From positions 1 to 64,000 of the forward strand of contig JAVYIG010007177.1 in assembly GCA_035222895.1 (NCBI GenBank): a DNA stretch of 64,000 nt, in the 5' to 3' direction. This stretch comes from Strongylocentrotus droebachiensis. Taxonomy: Eukaryota; Echinodermata; Echinoidea; Camarodonta; Strongylocentrotidae. Within the stretch, counting starts at the first letter, position 1. Each line of letters opens with the position of its first letter. Made by a program: the position numbers and the translations under genes. Of the stretch, positions 1 to 11,900 are shown piece after piece. Below the pieces are notes generated by a model. The model saw nothing but the letters and a program-made list of their open reading frames with translations. It was not told the DNA's origin and made no database searches.

Positions 1-339
1 GTCATTTTCATTATGAATATTATTGTTTTGTTTAATTGTTATTATTATTCTTAGTTTGACTCAGTATATCATTGTAATGAAATATTGTTGTTAGGTAAAC
101 AATAAACCACAAACAGTTTCACAATCAATAGAAGTTATCATTATAATTTTCTTTATGGTGGAAATCTTCTGGGGTAACGCAATATCCTATTCTTATAAAT
201 CCACAACAATTATCGTCCCTATAGATGAAACCTATTATTGAAGGCAGTATGAATCAATGAGTTTTCCATGGTCTTTTTTTCTGGCACTACAGAATCATAT
301 GTCATTATACTTTCAACTATGGACCGATAAAAAAAAGGT

Positions 340-860
340 GACAATATGTTCCTATATCAGCGTGGGATGAATGCAGCTTTCGCAGAAAGTGCATCGCCGG
401 CTCCCTTTTGATGCGAGGGCTTTTGTACGCCAACTCCAGACCAGTTGATTGTCAATGTGTGTGCCCAAAATATATTTTGTATGTAGTAACGATTTGAATA
501 TCTTGTCCTTTAATGCTTACAGGGTGGTCACTTGGTTTGCTTTCTACTTTGATCCTGAAATCAAACAGGATCTCTTTGGTTTTCTGAACATTCAGCTCCA
601 GATAATTTTCCACACACAATGAGTTGAAGACTTGAAGTTATGTACACAATCTCTTTTTATCATCTTTAATCAGCCCTATACGATGGCAGTTTTATAGTCT
701 GAATACTTGAAAGTGTGAACATTTTTAAAATGAGATAGGCAGTCATTGGTATAGAATGAAAAGAATCGGGGAAAGTACACAGCCCTGGGGTGATCCAGTG
801 TTGATAAAGTGGTGATCCAGTGTTGGTTATCCACCTAGGATATGCTGACCTCTTGACAAC
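340..860 (-). mobile_element. decayed non-LTR retrotransposon, reverse transcriptase fragment
   Basis: Read on the minus strand, this stretch carries the middle of a LINE reverse transcriptase spread over several frames. Near 780-860 there is a damaged version of the palm segment ending in a YTNDCLSHF-like run. Around 670-700 is a degenerate catalytic box (YSDY followed by KTAIV, where YADD or YSDD is expected). At 520-640 is the typical LELNVQKTKE segment, and further along an IKGQDIQIV-like run. Frameshifts, a stop after the catalytic box and the altered catalytic motif show it is dead. The pattern resembles CR1/L2/Rex-type elements, but the clade is not assigned. It lies downstream of the adhesion-GPCR gene on the same strand and is probably an unrelated insertion. 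Confidence 0.65.
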
Positions 861-1339
861 TTTTGTACGAGTGTAATGGATGATGTTATTATCTTTCTGT
901 ATAGGTCTATATTTTATATTAATCATATAGCATAATAAGATCATTTTTTAAATCTTGTAGCGTACATTTATTATTTTTGCACAATGTTAACACATCAAAT
1001 TTGAAAATGTTCTAGCGCATGATATTTAATCAAGGAAAATTTGCTTTATTATCTTCAAAATACTTTCATACATTTGTGTAATATCGTAAAAGGTAAAACT
1101 TATTAATATTCATTATAAAGTTAATCAAACTTTCTTTATTGAACTGAAGTACTTATCGTTTTTATTTTCGTCATGATCACAGAAACCCCAGACTACTACA
1201 ACAAAATTAACCGTGCATTGATCACTGGACCTATTATTTACATTGATTTTTATAAAAATGTACACCTCAGTATAAATTTGGTTTGCTCTTCAAAATATGA
1301 ATTTTATTCTTTTTATATTCACAAAATGAGTGTCACTTT

Positions 1340-1713
1340 TTAAAGGTAAAGACCAGTAATGGTCATGCGATTGCATTGTGAAAGAAACGTTGTGGAATCG
1401 ATCAGAAAAGGTTGATCATCTAGCATCTAGCATCTGCAAGTTCTGGAATCATCAAAATGATAAGAAATTTGGCCCATTCTTCGTAAAGTTACAAGCACTA
1501 TACACAGAAAGATGTATATGGGACTACCCTATATCTCTCACACGACCATGAGAGAAACAAATTTACCAAATATATGAATTAGTAGGCGGTTTCCCGGCAA
1601 ATTTTTTATCATCATGTATTAGTCAAAACATATTCTTTCACATGATTGGTAATGAGAGCTTTCATTTCATTTTTTGAAATTGGGGCGTTTCCAATACTGG
1701 TCTTTACCTTTAA
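1340..1713. mobile_element. MITE with TTAA ends (AGGTAAAGACC inverted repeats)
   Basis: The segment begins TTAAAGGTAAAGACCAGTA and ends with the exact inverted complement of that run. TTAA at both ends would be the target duplication, leaving about 15-bp terminal inverted repeats starting AGGTAAAGACC. Length is about 374 bp with no coding capacity. TTAA target sites are characteristic of piggyBac-type elements; assignment to that superfamily is inference. A relative with similar ends lies at 20848-21356. Confidence 0.7.
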
Positions 1714-1974
1714 CATACGATCATTATTTTTGCTTTACCATAACAAATGTCTAATATGATTTCATACTATAATTGCCCATCGAAACAGACGATCTATTTA
1801 AATCTACGTAATATTTTAAAAACACATGTACATTATAATAGGACAGACATTATGCAAATCATAGTCTTTTTTGTGAAAAATTATCATGTTGTAGAACTCT
1901 TCCTATATCTTCTCATAATTTTATAAAAATCTATTTAATGATTGTAAAACCAACTGGCATACATCATGTTATCG

Positions 1975-2485
1975 TCAATATGCATAGGATGGGTTACTAT
2001 AATGCACAGAAGACGAGTCCTCAGACGAAGTACAAGTTCCTGTAGTCCCGTCTGTATTCATTGGTGTCTGTCCTGAGCTTCGCTGGAATTTTGTGTTCTG
2101 GTCTTCACTGAAGAATCCGCAAGAAAGACGCAATTGCTCTCTGATGGTTGCCATACGAAGACAATACATGACGAAGGTGAAGAAGCCTAGTAAGGAGGTG
2201 GAGATAATGAAGAGGGTGTTTATAATGGCAATGTCTACATGGATCAGGGTCAGGTATCCAGTGATCAAGGTGAAGCCAAGCATGATCAACATGGAGATGC
2301 CATTCTGGATCCGTTCTAGGGTCTCTTGTCGTTGGTCCATGTAACCCTTGTTCACACGTCCTTCCTTTCTGGCAGATTGCTTCAAGTGACGCATTGCCAA
2401 TATGAAGATGACGGTGTCGACAAGGAGGATGATGACCATCGGTACAAGAAGGCCACCGATCAACGACCACTTCTGGATGAAGCAA
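1975..2485 (-). CDS. last aGPCR exon: end of ECL2, TM5-TM7 and cytoplasmic tail
   Basis: The exon opens by completing a DYCF junction with the previous exon, giving the conserved extracellular cysteine that pairs with the top of TM3 in family B GPCRs. It continues through TM5 (WSLIGGLLVPMVIILLVDTV), a basic intracellular loop 3, TM6 (SMLIMLGFTLITGYLTL) and TM7 (INTLFIISTSLLGFFTFVMY). A Ser/Thr-rich tail of about 60 residues follows and ends SYAY before a TGA at 1975-1977. The tail SSEDSSS run could be phosphorylated (inference). Confidence 0.88.
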
Positions 2486-2861
2486 CTGCAAAACGAAAAA
2501 GTAATGTATAACAACAAAAAATCATCACATCAACAATTTCCCGGGGGAGGGGGGATTTGTTTTCGTTTTGCTTTTGTAATGTTTCGGTGGGATGATGGAT
2601 AGTTCCACATTATAATAACAATTATTTGTATGTATGGTTTTCTGTTTATTCAATTTCGTTGCTACATTTGTAATATGGTGAAAGAGTATAGCATTGTACG
2701 TGTATACAGAAACAGCATTTTTACACTTACTAATCTTCAACGGCATACGAGTTCCGAGCGATTCCTCCAGTTAAACCAACAATAACAGCCGGAATGCCTA
2801 TTAGTAAATGAAAACGAAAATAAAAAAGATTAATTAGGCTATATTTCATTCCTTAAACCAT

Positions 2862-2903
<42 letters not shown>

Positions 2904-5900
2904 TCTCTGTCTCTTTATCCATCATTTTCTCCTCTAGCTTTCTCAACCATTTCTCTCTATTTCTATGTCCACCTTTCTTTTTCTCTCACCTCTTTTCCCC
3001 ATCGTATTTTATGTCCATATCTCCAATTTCTATTTTATTACTCATTTATTATTATATTAACAGTAACGAAGAGACATAAAACCCCGTCATTGTCGAACAA
3101 GTAAATGAACAATTTTGTAGTCGGACCTATTTTGTATGAGTACATATAGGCGGAGGGGGGGGGGCAATTTCCAAGTAACTTTCTACACCTCAAAAAGACC
3201 TCTTTTCTCTTCTTTTTTCTTGGCAATTTGTTAGGAAACAACGCCCAGTAAGCCCTAAAATGCTTTTCTTAAATTTTCCGGAAAAACTCCTGTCAGGTCG
3301 TTCAGATTTGACGCGGGAAAAAGTCGCGGGGGTTATATAATGGTGACGTAAAGTGTAATACGCTTCACGCTTTCTATATAAAGCTCAGTGAATGTGCGCC
3401 AGTTTTTAATTGTTGCGCTCAGAATTTGACGTTCATGGCGAGAAAAAAAAACCGCGGTCGCCTTTTTTTGTAGCGGTTTACCGCACCATAATAGGGACTT
3501 TTAGATTTGCGTGGACTGATACGGGGTACTTCCATTCACGGCAGTGCTTTAACAGGACGTCGATCGTAGCATAGACCTATTGTCTTCGTGCGAATCTAAA
3601 AGTCCCTAATAGCTTGCTTGTGCAGCTCGATTGGAAACACTCAGAAGCACAGATGGTAACATGGAAATGAAGATACGCTTTTATAAATCAGTGCATAATG
3701 CACTGATTTATAAAAGCGTATCTGTGCATTACCCATGCAAGAATGACATTTTAATATTTGGGTCTATTGAAAAGTTGTAGCATATTTTGTCGATGTGTAC
3801 AGTATATCAACGATGCGGATATTAGTCTTATTGAATTGAAATAAAATGATCAACTTTACCCCATCCGACCACAGCAGCTTTGATCATAAACTTCGGGATG
3901 TAAGTATCAAAGACTTTGATGATGACCAGGTAAGTATGAAATCCCTCGATTCCCATCCACGTGATCGAAGAAAGTACGAAGTAGTGGACGAGTGCCGCCA
4001 GGATGGTACAAGGTATAATCTCGACCTCTGCATACTGGAACTCCGTTTCGAGAGCAACGATGACCAGGAAGGTGGTGTATAAACAGAGGAGAGTGACGCA
4101 CAGACAGATAAAGATCCTGTGTGTTTGGGAGCTCCGAACTCTTCTGTTAACATCAAGGAACGAAGTGTGTGTTAGTATCGAAAGGCAGTGGTTGATACAC
4201 AGGTAGTGGGGGACAGGATTTGAGGGAACGGGGCGATTTTCGCAGCAACGATCTTTTAATTAATTTTTTTTAAATTTAGAGTTCAAAAGAATTTATCAGT
4301 GATTGATCGTGATCGACTTTTTTCACCACATTGTAAATACAATTTGGTTAATTAATTTTGTTTTTAAATAAGATTTGTCATTTATGTAATGAGAATTTTA
4401 ATTTATTTCAAACAACAAGGTGGCATATTGACGACTGTTTTTATTTATCGATAACACCTTCGTTTAAATATAAGAAACATATCTTGTCTTTATTCAAAAA
4501 TAAATCATAAGTTGTGGCATTTTAAAAACCATTTCCGCTAAATAGGCCTATCGTCAAAATTCACGGAAAATTTCGCGAAATAGTTAGAATTAATTATTTC
4601 CCCTCTCTCTCCATTTCTCTATTTTCACCCAGCTAGCCGACTAACTGTGCATGTACGCACGCCAATTAGTACTACTCTTATTATTGTCTATGGTGCCACC
4701 GGTGAATTGAAATTTAATTGGTGCTAACTGGTTGCCACCACATAGGTAAGCGAACGAAAATTCGCGAAAAAATGCTTCAATATGCGCGAATATATTTCGC
4801 AAAAACAGCCCTAAAATGCCACCGTACAAAGTTCACTTACTTGATGCTGAGATAGGATATTAATGTGATGAGCAAACACACACATGTAATGGTGCAACCA
4901 GCGATACTGGATACACGCAGTAATGCTTTGGGCGGTTCATCCATCGCGTAGATGTCCTAGGGTCAAAACAATAACGTGAAATTGAGCAGAGGTGGGAACA
5001 CTGAGAGGGGCAGAAAGTGGACACTGTTGCAGACTTTGTACATTAAAAAATGGCAGATGATAAATGCATCATAACTAACTTCTTAATACCTCAGTTTACT
5101 TGCAACCTTTCTTTTTTTTCTTCAATTTTTCACCGATTTCATGCATGCTTCCTCTTTATAGATTGCCCCCCCCCCCTTCCCCGGAGATGGACCGACACCT
5201 TTATTATGAAATTAATAAGTGAACGCAGTTATACAGGGCCCTTATGACTAATAGGATGTACAAAATCCTTCTCAGAAATATCTAGAAAGGCGCACTTTTT
5301 AGGAGCCCAAAATCTATATATGAAGATGTTCTTACCACCAGAACGGCAAAGTTTGTCAAGTGATCACAGGAGCATGTGTAGTATTCATCTTCAATATCGT
5401 CGACTACCATTAAATTTCTCATAGAATCCTCAGGTAACAGCTCACATCCAGTCCTATCCCATTTGCCAAGACTAAACTCCCAGAAGTTACAAGTCGGTTT
5501 ACGGGAGCCAGCCTGATGATGATACAAGAGGAATCAAATATAATTGAATTTTAAAAGGGGAGATAGCTAGAGAGAAAGAGTGAGAGAGAGAGAGAGGGAG
5601 GGATAAAGAGAGAGAGAAAGGGGTAGGCGGGGGAGTGGTGCTATTTGTAAGTGATGATATTCTTATGTAGCTCTGAAAAGTTCAGAAATTCCATTTGATA
5701 CAGGTTCCCTTTTCTTGATTTTTTTTTTAAATCATGATTTTTAGAAACTTCAATCAAGTCCACACAAAATAATTATGACATCATGTTAAAAAGGGCACAT
5801 CGTGAGCTTTCTGAATATAACATGCTGTATATGTGTCTTTCATCACATTGACAGTGACTATTAGTTTTTTAATTAACTAAATGATTTTGTTCTCATCTAT

Positions 5901-8900
5901 ATAATATGTTCTTATTCACTTTATTCGCAAAAACGGAATTGTGCTTGGCCTCTTTCAGTGGGTAAATTCTCTCACTTAGTTCGACCTTATTGATTAATCT
6001 CCTGAAACCGTGAGAATCGATTTTGCAATCCATGCTCAGTGCATGGGAGAAAAATTAACAATTAATCGATATAATGTCAATCCGACGAGTGATTGTTCAT
6101 TGGTAGAACACTGGGTTCATACCCGGAAGGTACACTGACATCCTTATACTCTCTGGCAACGCATAAATTAAGTCAAACATCACCACCGACGGTCAATCGG
6201 ATAGGACTTGAAGCCTTAACTAAGGACTCATGGATGCTTAATCTAATCATACATTTTTGGCAGTCATGATAAGATAACATGAATCCTTGATATATCAATA
6301 AATCAGTCAGTATTATATTATATTTCGTATGGTATCACCAGAACACTTGTTTTACCATCAGTCTAGAGAAGGTGATGTTAACAGGTTCCGTCAAGTGTTC
6401 AATCTTCCGCCCTCCGATTGCTAAGGAGACAACTGGTGTGTTGACAGTACGGTTGAAGTCTTCTGACTCCTGGTTAAATTGGGCGAGTGTCGGTGATGGG
6501 AACATGACATCATCGACGTATACGAGGAAGACAATTCGTAGAGAGTCACTGACCACACTCCCTGGATCCCCTGACAATCCTGACCTGGTCGTTGATTCCT
6601 GGTTACTTCCAGGGGTTTGAGAAGCTGAACTCTCTGATCCTACAGTGGTCTTTGGTGCGGTAACAATCTGGGCAGCTTCGATGGGAACAACAACCCTGGC
6701 AAAAGTGTCTTCAGCGATCGTTTCAGTTGGGGTATCCTGGTGCGTTCCCACCTTGATATTGCTGCTGCTCAGGTCTTCCGTGTTTCCAGTAAACATGGTT
6801 ACAACTAGGCCGTCGAGAACACTCTCTGAAGGTACATCAAGTACCTGCACCCACCCAATAACAAAAGAAAGTATGAAAACAACAAACACAATGCATAATA
6901 ATTGCATTATAAGACACACTAGATCAACATCGATATATAACTAACATTGGCATGTCTGAATGTGCAATGTCATTCAAGACACAGTTGTGCATACCTGATT
7001 TGAAGCGAAGAATATAGGCCTACATGTCAAGATTAAATAAGCAATTCCTTCAAGACTTCATCAGTAGCCAAGGGAGAAGAAGATCATTCCATTCACTAAG
7101 TGTCATGATAAAGGTAATCTCAAATCTCCAGAAGATAGTTATCCACAAAATCAACAAGACATTGCATACCTTCAGAGACATATTAACGGTAGACCAGTTT
7201 ACTAATGTTTTCAAATTAAAAGGTCTTATGGATGTTATGGGGGACATACATGTATAGTGACGAGTTATTCTATTAAACTGGTATTAGTCAATGAACATCA
7301 ATACTTAGCATTCAGTCTCCGTACTTGTGCTCTGTCGGGTAATCCTCGGAGAAGCTTTCATTTTGTGAAGATCAACATTATTTTGTTTAACAAGTATGCA
7401 TAGAATTTGACTATGGATTGTCTAACATGAAATGTGAGTCACAACTACAAGACCGACACCAGACCGACCCCTAAAGATATGGCAAAAAGTAAATCGGTCT
7501 GAACCCGGTTTGGCGGTGTGACGGAGGTATTAGGGATCAATTTAAGTCGTACGTCTACATACAAAAGTTACCTTCGCTGCAATATTTGTATAAGATGTAT
7601 CAAATGAGCCATTATGTACGTCAACAGTGTTCAGTTGTGATTCCATGATTTGGACAATCGCAGTGGTGAAGTTTCCTTTCCTTTGAGCGTAAGCTAGAAT
7701 CTCTTTCTCGGCATTCATTAAGTTATTCACTATCCCAACTATATCTTCGGTAACCTGCCAAAGGATCAAACATACATTTTCACAAAGTGATACTTGTATC
7801 GATATTTGAAATAAGATATTGCGTATTTTACAATAAAAGAAAATAATGTTCCGGTGATTGGAAACAATTGACTAATTATGGTAATTCGGTGTTACTTACC
7901 AGGAGTAGCCGTATTAGCATAGAAACTGCCGTTCCGGGCCATGCAATTACTATTACCTCTGCAGCATTGCCAGGTATACTTAAAACATCTGGGCCGAGCG
8001 GGACAAATTCGGGAAAAACACCTTGTCCAATTAAGGATGTAAACACTAAGTAAGGATCGAACCCGTGACCTCCCGTATGAGAGTCAAGAGCCTTCAATGT
8101 GCCTTCCACCCATTATACAGCGTGTAAACCTTGGTGACATTGTGTTTTCATCATAGACAAACATTACAAACATGCAAATCTAAGTAAATCATATACGTTT
8201 GACATTTGGTTATGTACTCAAAAATACCGTCCAATTCAAAATAAATTATTATAATCTTTAGCAATTTTGCATATATTTTACCATCAAATTATTTGATCAT
8301 AATTTAACTAATCCCAGTTTATGTAATTCTACCAGCTGATACAAAAGGATAACTCAAATCAAATCTATAATTCAGCTAGTATTTGTTCCGTTGTGGTTTG
8401 TTTTCGATACATTTTATAGACACTGTGATTTCTTAAGTTTTGTATACATTAAAAGGATAGAGCAAGTTCGGATTTGTTTTACCCTTCATGTTATTGTTGT
8501 CATGTTTCTGAATTCGTTGAAGATCAGCTTGCATTTACAAGGTAATAATATGATATTTGTTTACCCAGAGAAGCCACACAAGCAACTGCTGTTCTTCCTA
8601 AGGACCATGCCATTATTATAACCAAAACAGTTGTCAGGTACCCATTTTCACCTGGGTGGAGAGTGGCAAATGTGGATTAATGTCTTGCCAAAGGACGTTA
8701 GTGTCAGGCTGGAACCCTCAACCCTTGGATTGAGAGCCAAGTGAATGTACCACTAGTTATCCTGTAAAACTCACATTAGCATCGGTGGAATTCAGGTAAG
8801 AAATCTGCTGCAGGATATCAACGAGTAAACCGATATCTGTGACAGTGATGTCTTCGTTCTTTTCTGTGATGAGAAATACTGCTCTGGATATGTTACTCAG

Positions 8901-11900
8901 ATTATCGCCAGATATTCCAGTCTTTGAAAGAAACAAAGTAAAAAGATAAATCGGCATAGGCTTAAAATCTTAACAATATTAGATGTTTAAAATTTATCAA
9001 AAGACACTTTTCTTTAAATTAACAAGATTCGATCTGATTTTATAATTTGTCCACATTTCATGATGGCATGGGATGAGGGTCAGACCAACTAGGACATAAA
9101 ATGTCATGGTTGTTGCCCTAACGGCATTCAAGCTATGGGACATAATGCAGATAGATTGGTTAGCAAGATAATGATCATGCACATTTCGATAAGCATTATT
9201 TTCTAATCAAACAAAATGAAAAGCTATATATTCACTGATGGAATGCATTCTACACTAAATCTTGACTGTCCACCGTTCTCGGTGGACAGTTCTTGAACCT
9301 AGTCGGTGATGCTCTACGATCTATAAAAAAAAAAAAACTGTTACGATTTTTGGATTGTTTGAAACACCTGACAGCCAGTTATTTTTTCGCTATTCTGAAA
9401 AAGATAAAAGAGGCATACCTAGTCTGCTCATTTTCGAAATTATCAACGCTGACCCATCTCCGAAAATAAAGTAACTCGGAGTATCACCTTCAGATGATAG
9501 ACCTTCGGAATCAACAAACTTAGGGTCAATGAACCTTCTGCAACCTGTTGGGAATAAGGAACCTCCTAAAAAACAAACCGGTAATATGGTAGCCATTGGA
9601 TAAGAATAATAAATGGAGTGAATTAGACGTTTTTGCCGACTTTATCAGTCATCTGAAAGTATACCTTTAAAATTACTGCCAATGATCTTGACATATTTCC
9701 CTCTGCAATGGTTCCCTCTGTTGTAGTTCCTTCTGTCGTAGATCCTCCTGTCGTTGTTCCTTTTGCCGAAGTTCCTTCCGCCGTAGTTCCTCCTGTCGTT
9801 GTTCCCTTTGCCGATGTTCCTTCTGTCGAGTTTCCTCCTGCCGTAGTTCCTCTTGCCGAAGTTCCTTCTGTTGTAGTTCCTCCTGTCGTAGTTCCTTCTG
9901 TGGGACATTTGATATCGATGGCCCAAAAGGCTGTGTCGTTGCTCCCGAGCTGACAAACCGCATTAATGATTGGTAGAAGAATATCTTTGAAAATCAAAAG
10001 GGAAAGATGTTTTCAGGTAATAGTAATAGTCTTTATTAGACAAGTTAGTTATGACCCAGTTATGTTATGATGAATAAATGTAATTTGATCTTGAATTTTA
10101 CCTGGACATACTTCCATAGAGTCGATAATGGTTCCCACCTCAGATGCAGGAAGTCTAACATCTCCAAAGTCAGATGCTACTGTTGTGTTTGAGCAGATGA
10201 GTCCTGATGAGAGAATGAATTATGATTGTAAAGATCAAAATGCAAATAATTGAATTAAGTACGAAGTACATTTCATATCAAAACATGTTGTTTGCAGACA
10301 AAATCAGAATATTTCTTTCATTTCAAGAAAGTGGTATTGCGCTACATCAAGGAGAGAAAGATTGACAAATTGTTAGCTTGCTTTGATATTTAATTTGGTA
10401 TGAAAGCTGATAATAAGACCATTAATACTCACTGAATATCACTTCGACATCAAAACAACACGTCGCTGCAACTTCTTGCGTGTCTGAAGAAAATACATAC
10501 TGAACAGAGGTCTGACCGACTGGAAACCGGGTGCCAGGGACATGGGATTGAGACGTCATAACGACCGATGTTAGACTAGAGATCGGTTCGATCCATGTTA
10601 CTATTGCAAAGCGATCGTTGGTCAAAGAGTCTGTATTTAATATTCGCTGTATGGCTGTGGGGCAACCTGTGATTAATGTATCAGGTTCGACACCTGAGGA
10701 AGGTCAAAAGCATATGGAAGGAAGACATAAGTTAAGATAACTGAGCCTGAAATAAACATGTTATTTTATTTACCTGCCAGCATGAATAGTTGATGGTCTA
10801 TTTATTATTTGTACTCGTTAATATGAATTTGTTATCGATAAAGCTTGTATAATTAAATTGTCTATATAATTTGAAAATCGAGGGTGAGATATATTTCACT
10901 TTGTCGTGTTATTATGCAATTCGCATATAGTTAATGACGGAGTTTAACCAAATTACACTGCCTATACAATCTATACTGACGAATCTATATTTCTATAAGT
11001 CAAATTATGTTTTATTGGTTACTTGATTGATTCCATAATAATAATTCACAATCAAAAACTTCATCAAACTTGAAATATCCATATTATCTTATAGATAGTG
11101 AATAGATAAAGTGGAGATTTCCTAATCGCGTCCAAGTCTCACATGATTTAACCAAACATTTTTAATAACATGTACATGTGCTGTAAAGAGTGCACCTACA
11201 TAGTTTTTAAAAAAAATTATTACAAGAGTTTAACACAAGCAGCATAGGTGGCTACATACGACCAAAGGCATACAACCGATACGTACTGCATAATCCGCAC
11301 ATGGCAGGACACTGCTCTAAGACAATCTCAAATCCTGGTATTATCCCTGTACATAAGATCTGTGGCCATCCCGTACCACAATTTGCACTGTAATCGCCAC
11401 AAGGAGCTATGGAGAAGAGAAATGTAAAGAAAAACTTTTATACAGGCCATCCACTTACATAATTAGAAGAGGATCAACGCAAAAAATTAATGTGGAATAA
11501 AAACTTGTTAAGCCCTCCATAGTCCATTAACCGGGAAAAAATAAGCTTTCGGTGACGAATAATAGAGTTGAAGGAGGATATTTTTATTCTTATCACTTTA
11601 AACTAAAGAGAGATTTTCAGGGCACAAGGGCTCCTGCGTAGGCCTACCCCCTCCCTCATCGGGAGAACAGAAAGGAGGGAGAGAGAGACAGAGCGGTGGA
11701 GAGTGAAAAAAGAGAGGGGGAAATGAATGTACAAACAAGGACCCTATCAGTTTATGTCATCACATCACATCACATCATGGGTAAATCATATTATGGTGAA
11801 ATAATATTACTTCATGGTGAAATCATATTATGGTGAAATCATATTACTTCATGGTGAAATCATATTATGGTGAAATCATATTACTTCATGGTGAAATCAT

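Noticed and set aside
7985..8112. Functional tRNA gene
   Set aside because: Only B-box and anticodon-arm-like parts are present; acceptor-stem pairing and a terminator are not visible, so a SINE head is a better call.
9708..9953. Val/Pro-rich plus-strand frame
   Set aside because: Antisense of the Thr/Gly-rich linker exon; the 15-bp repeat leaves many frames open.
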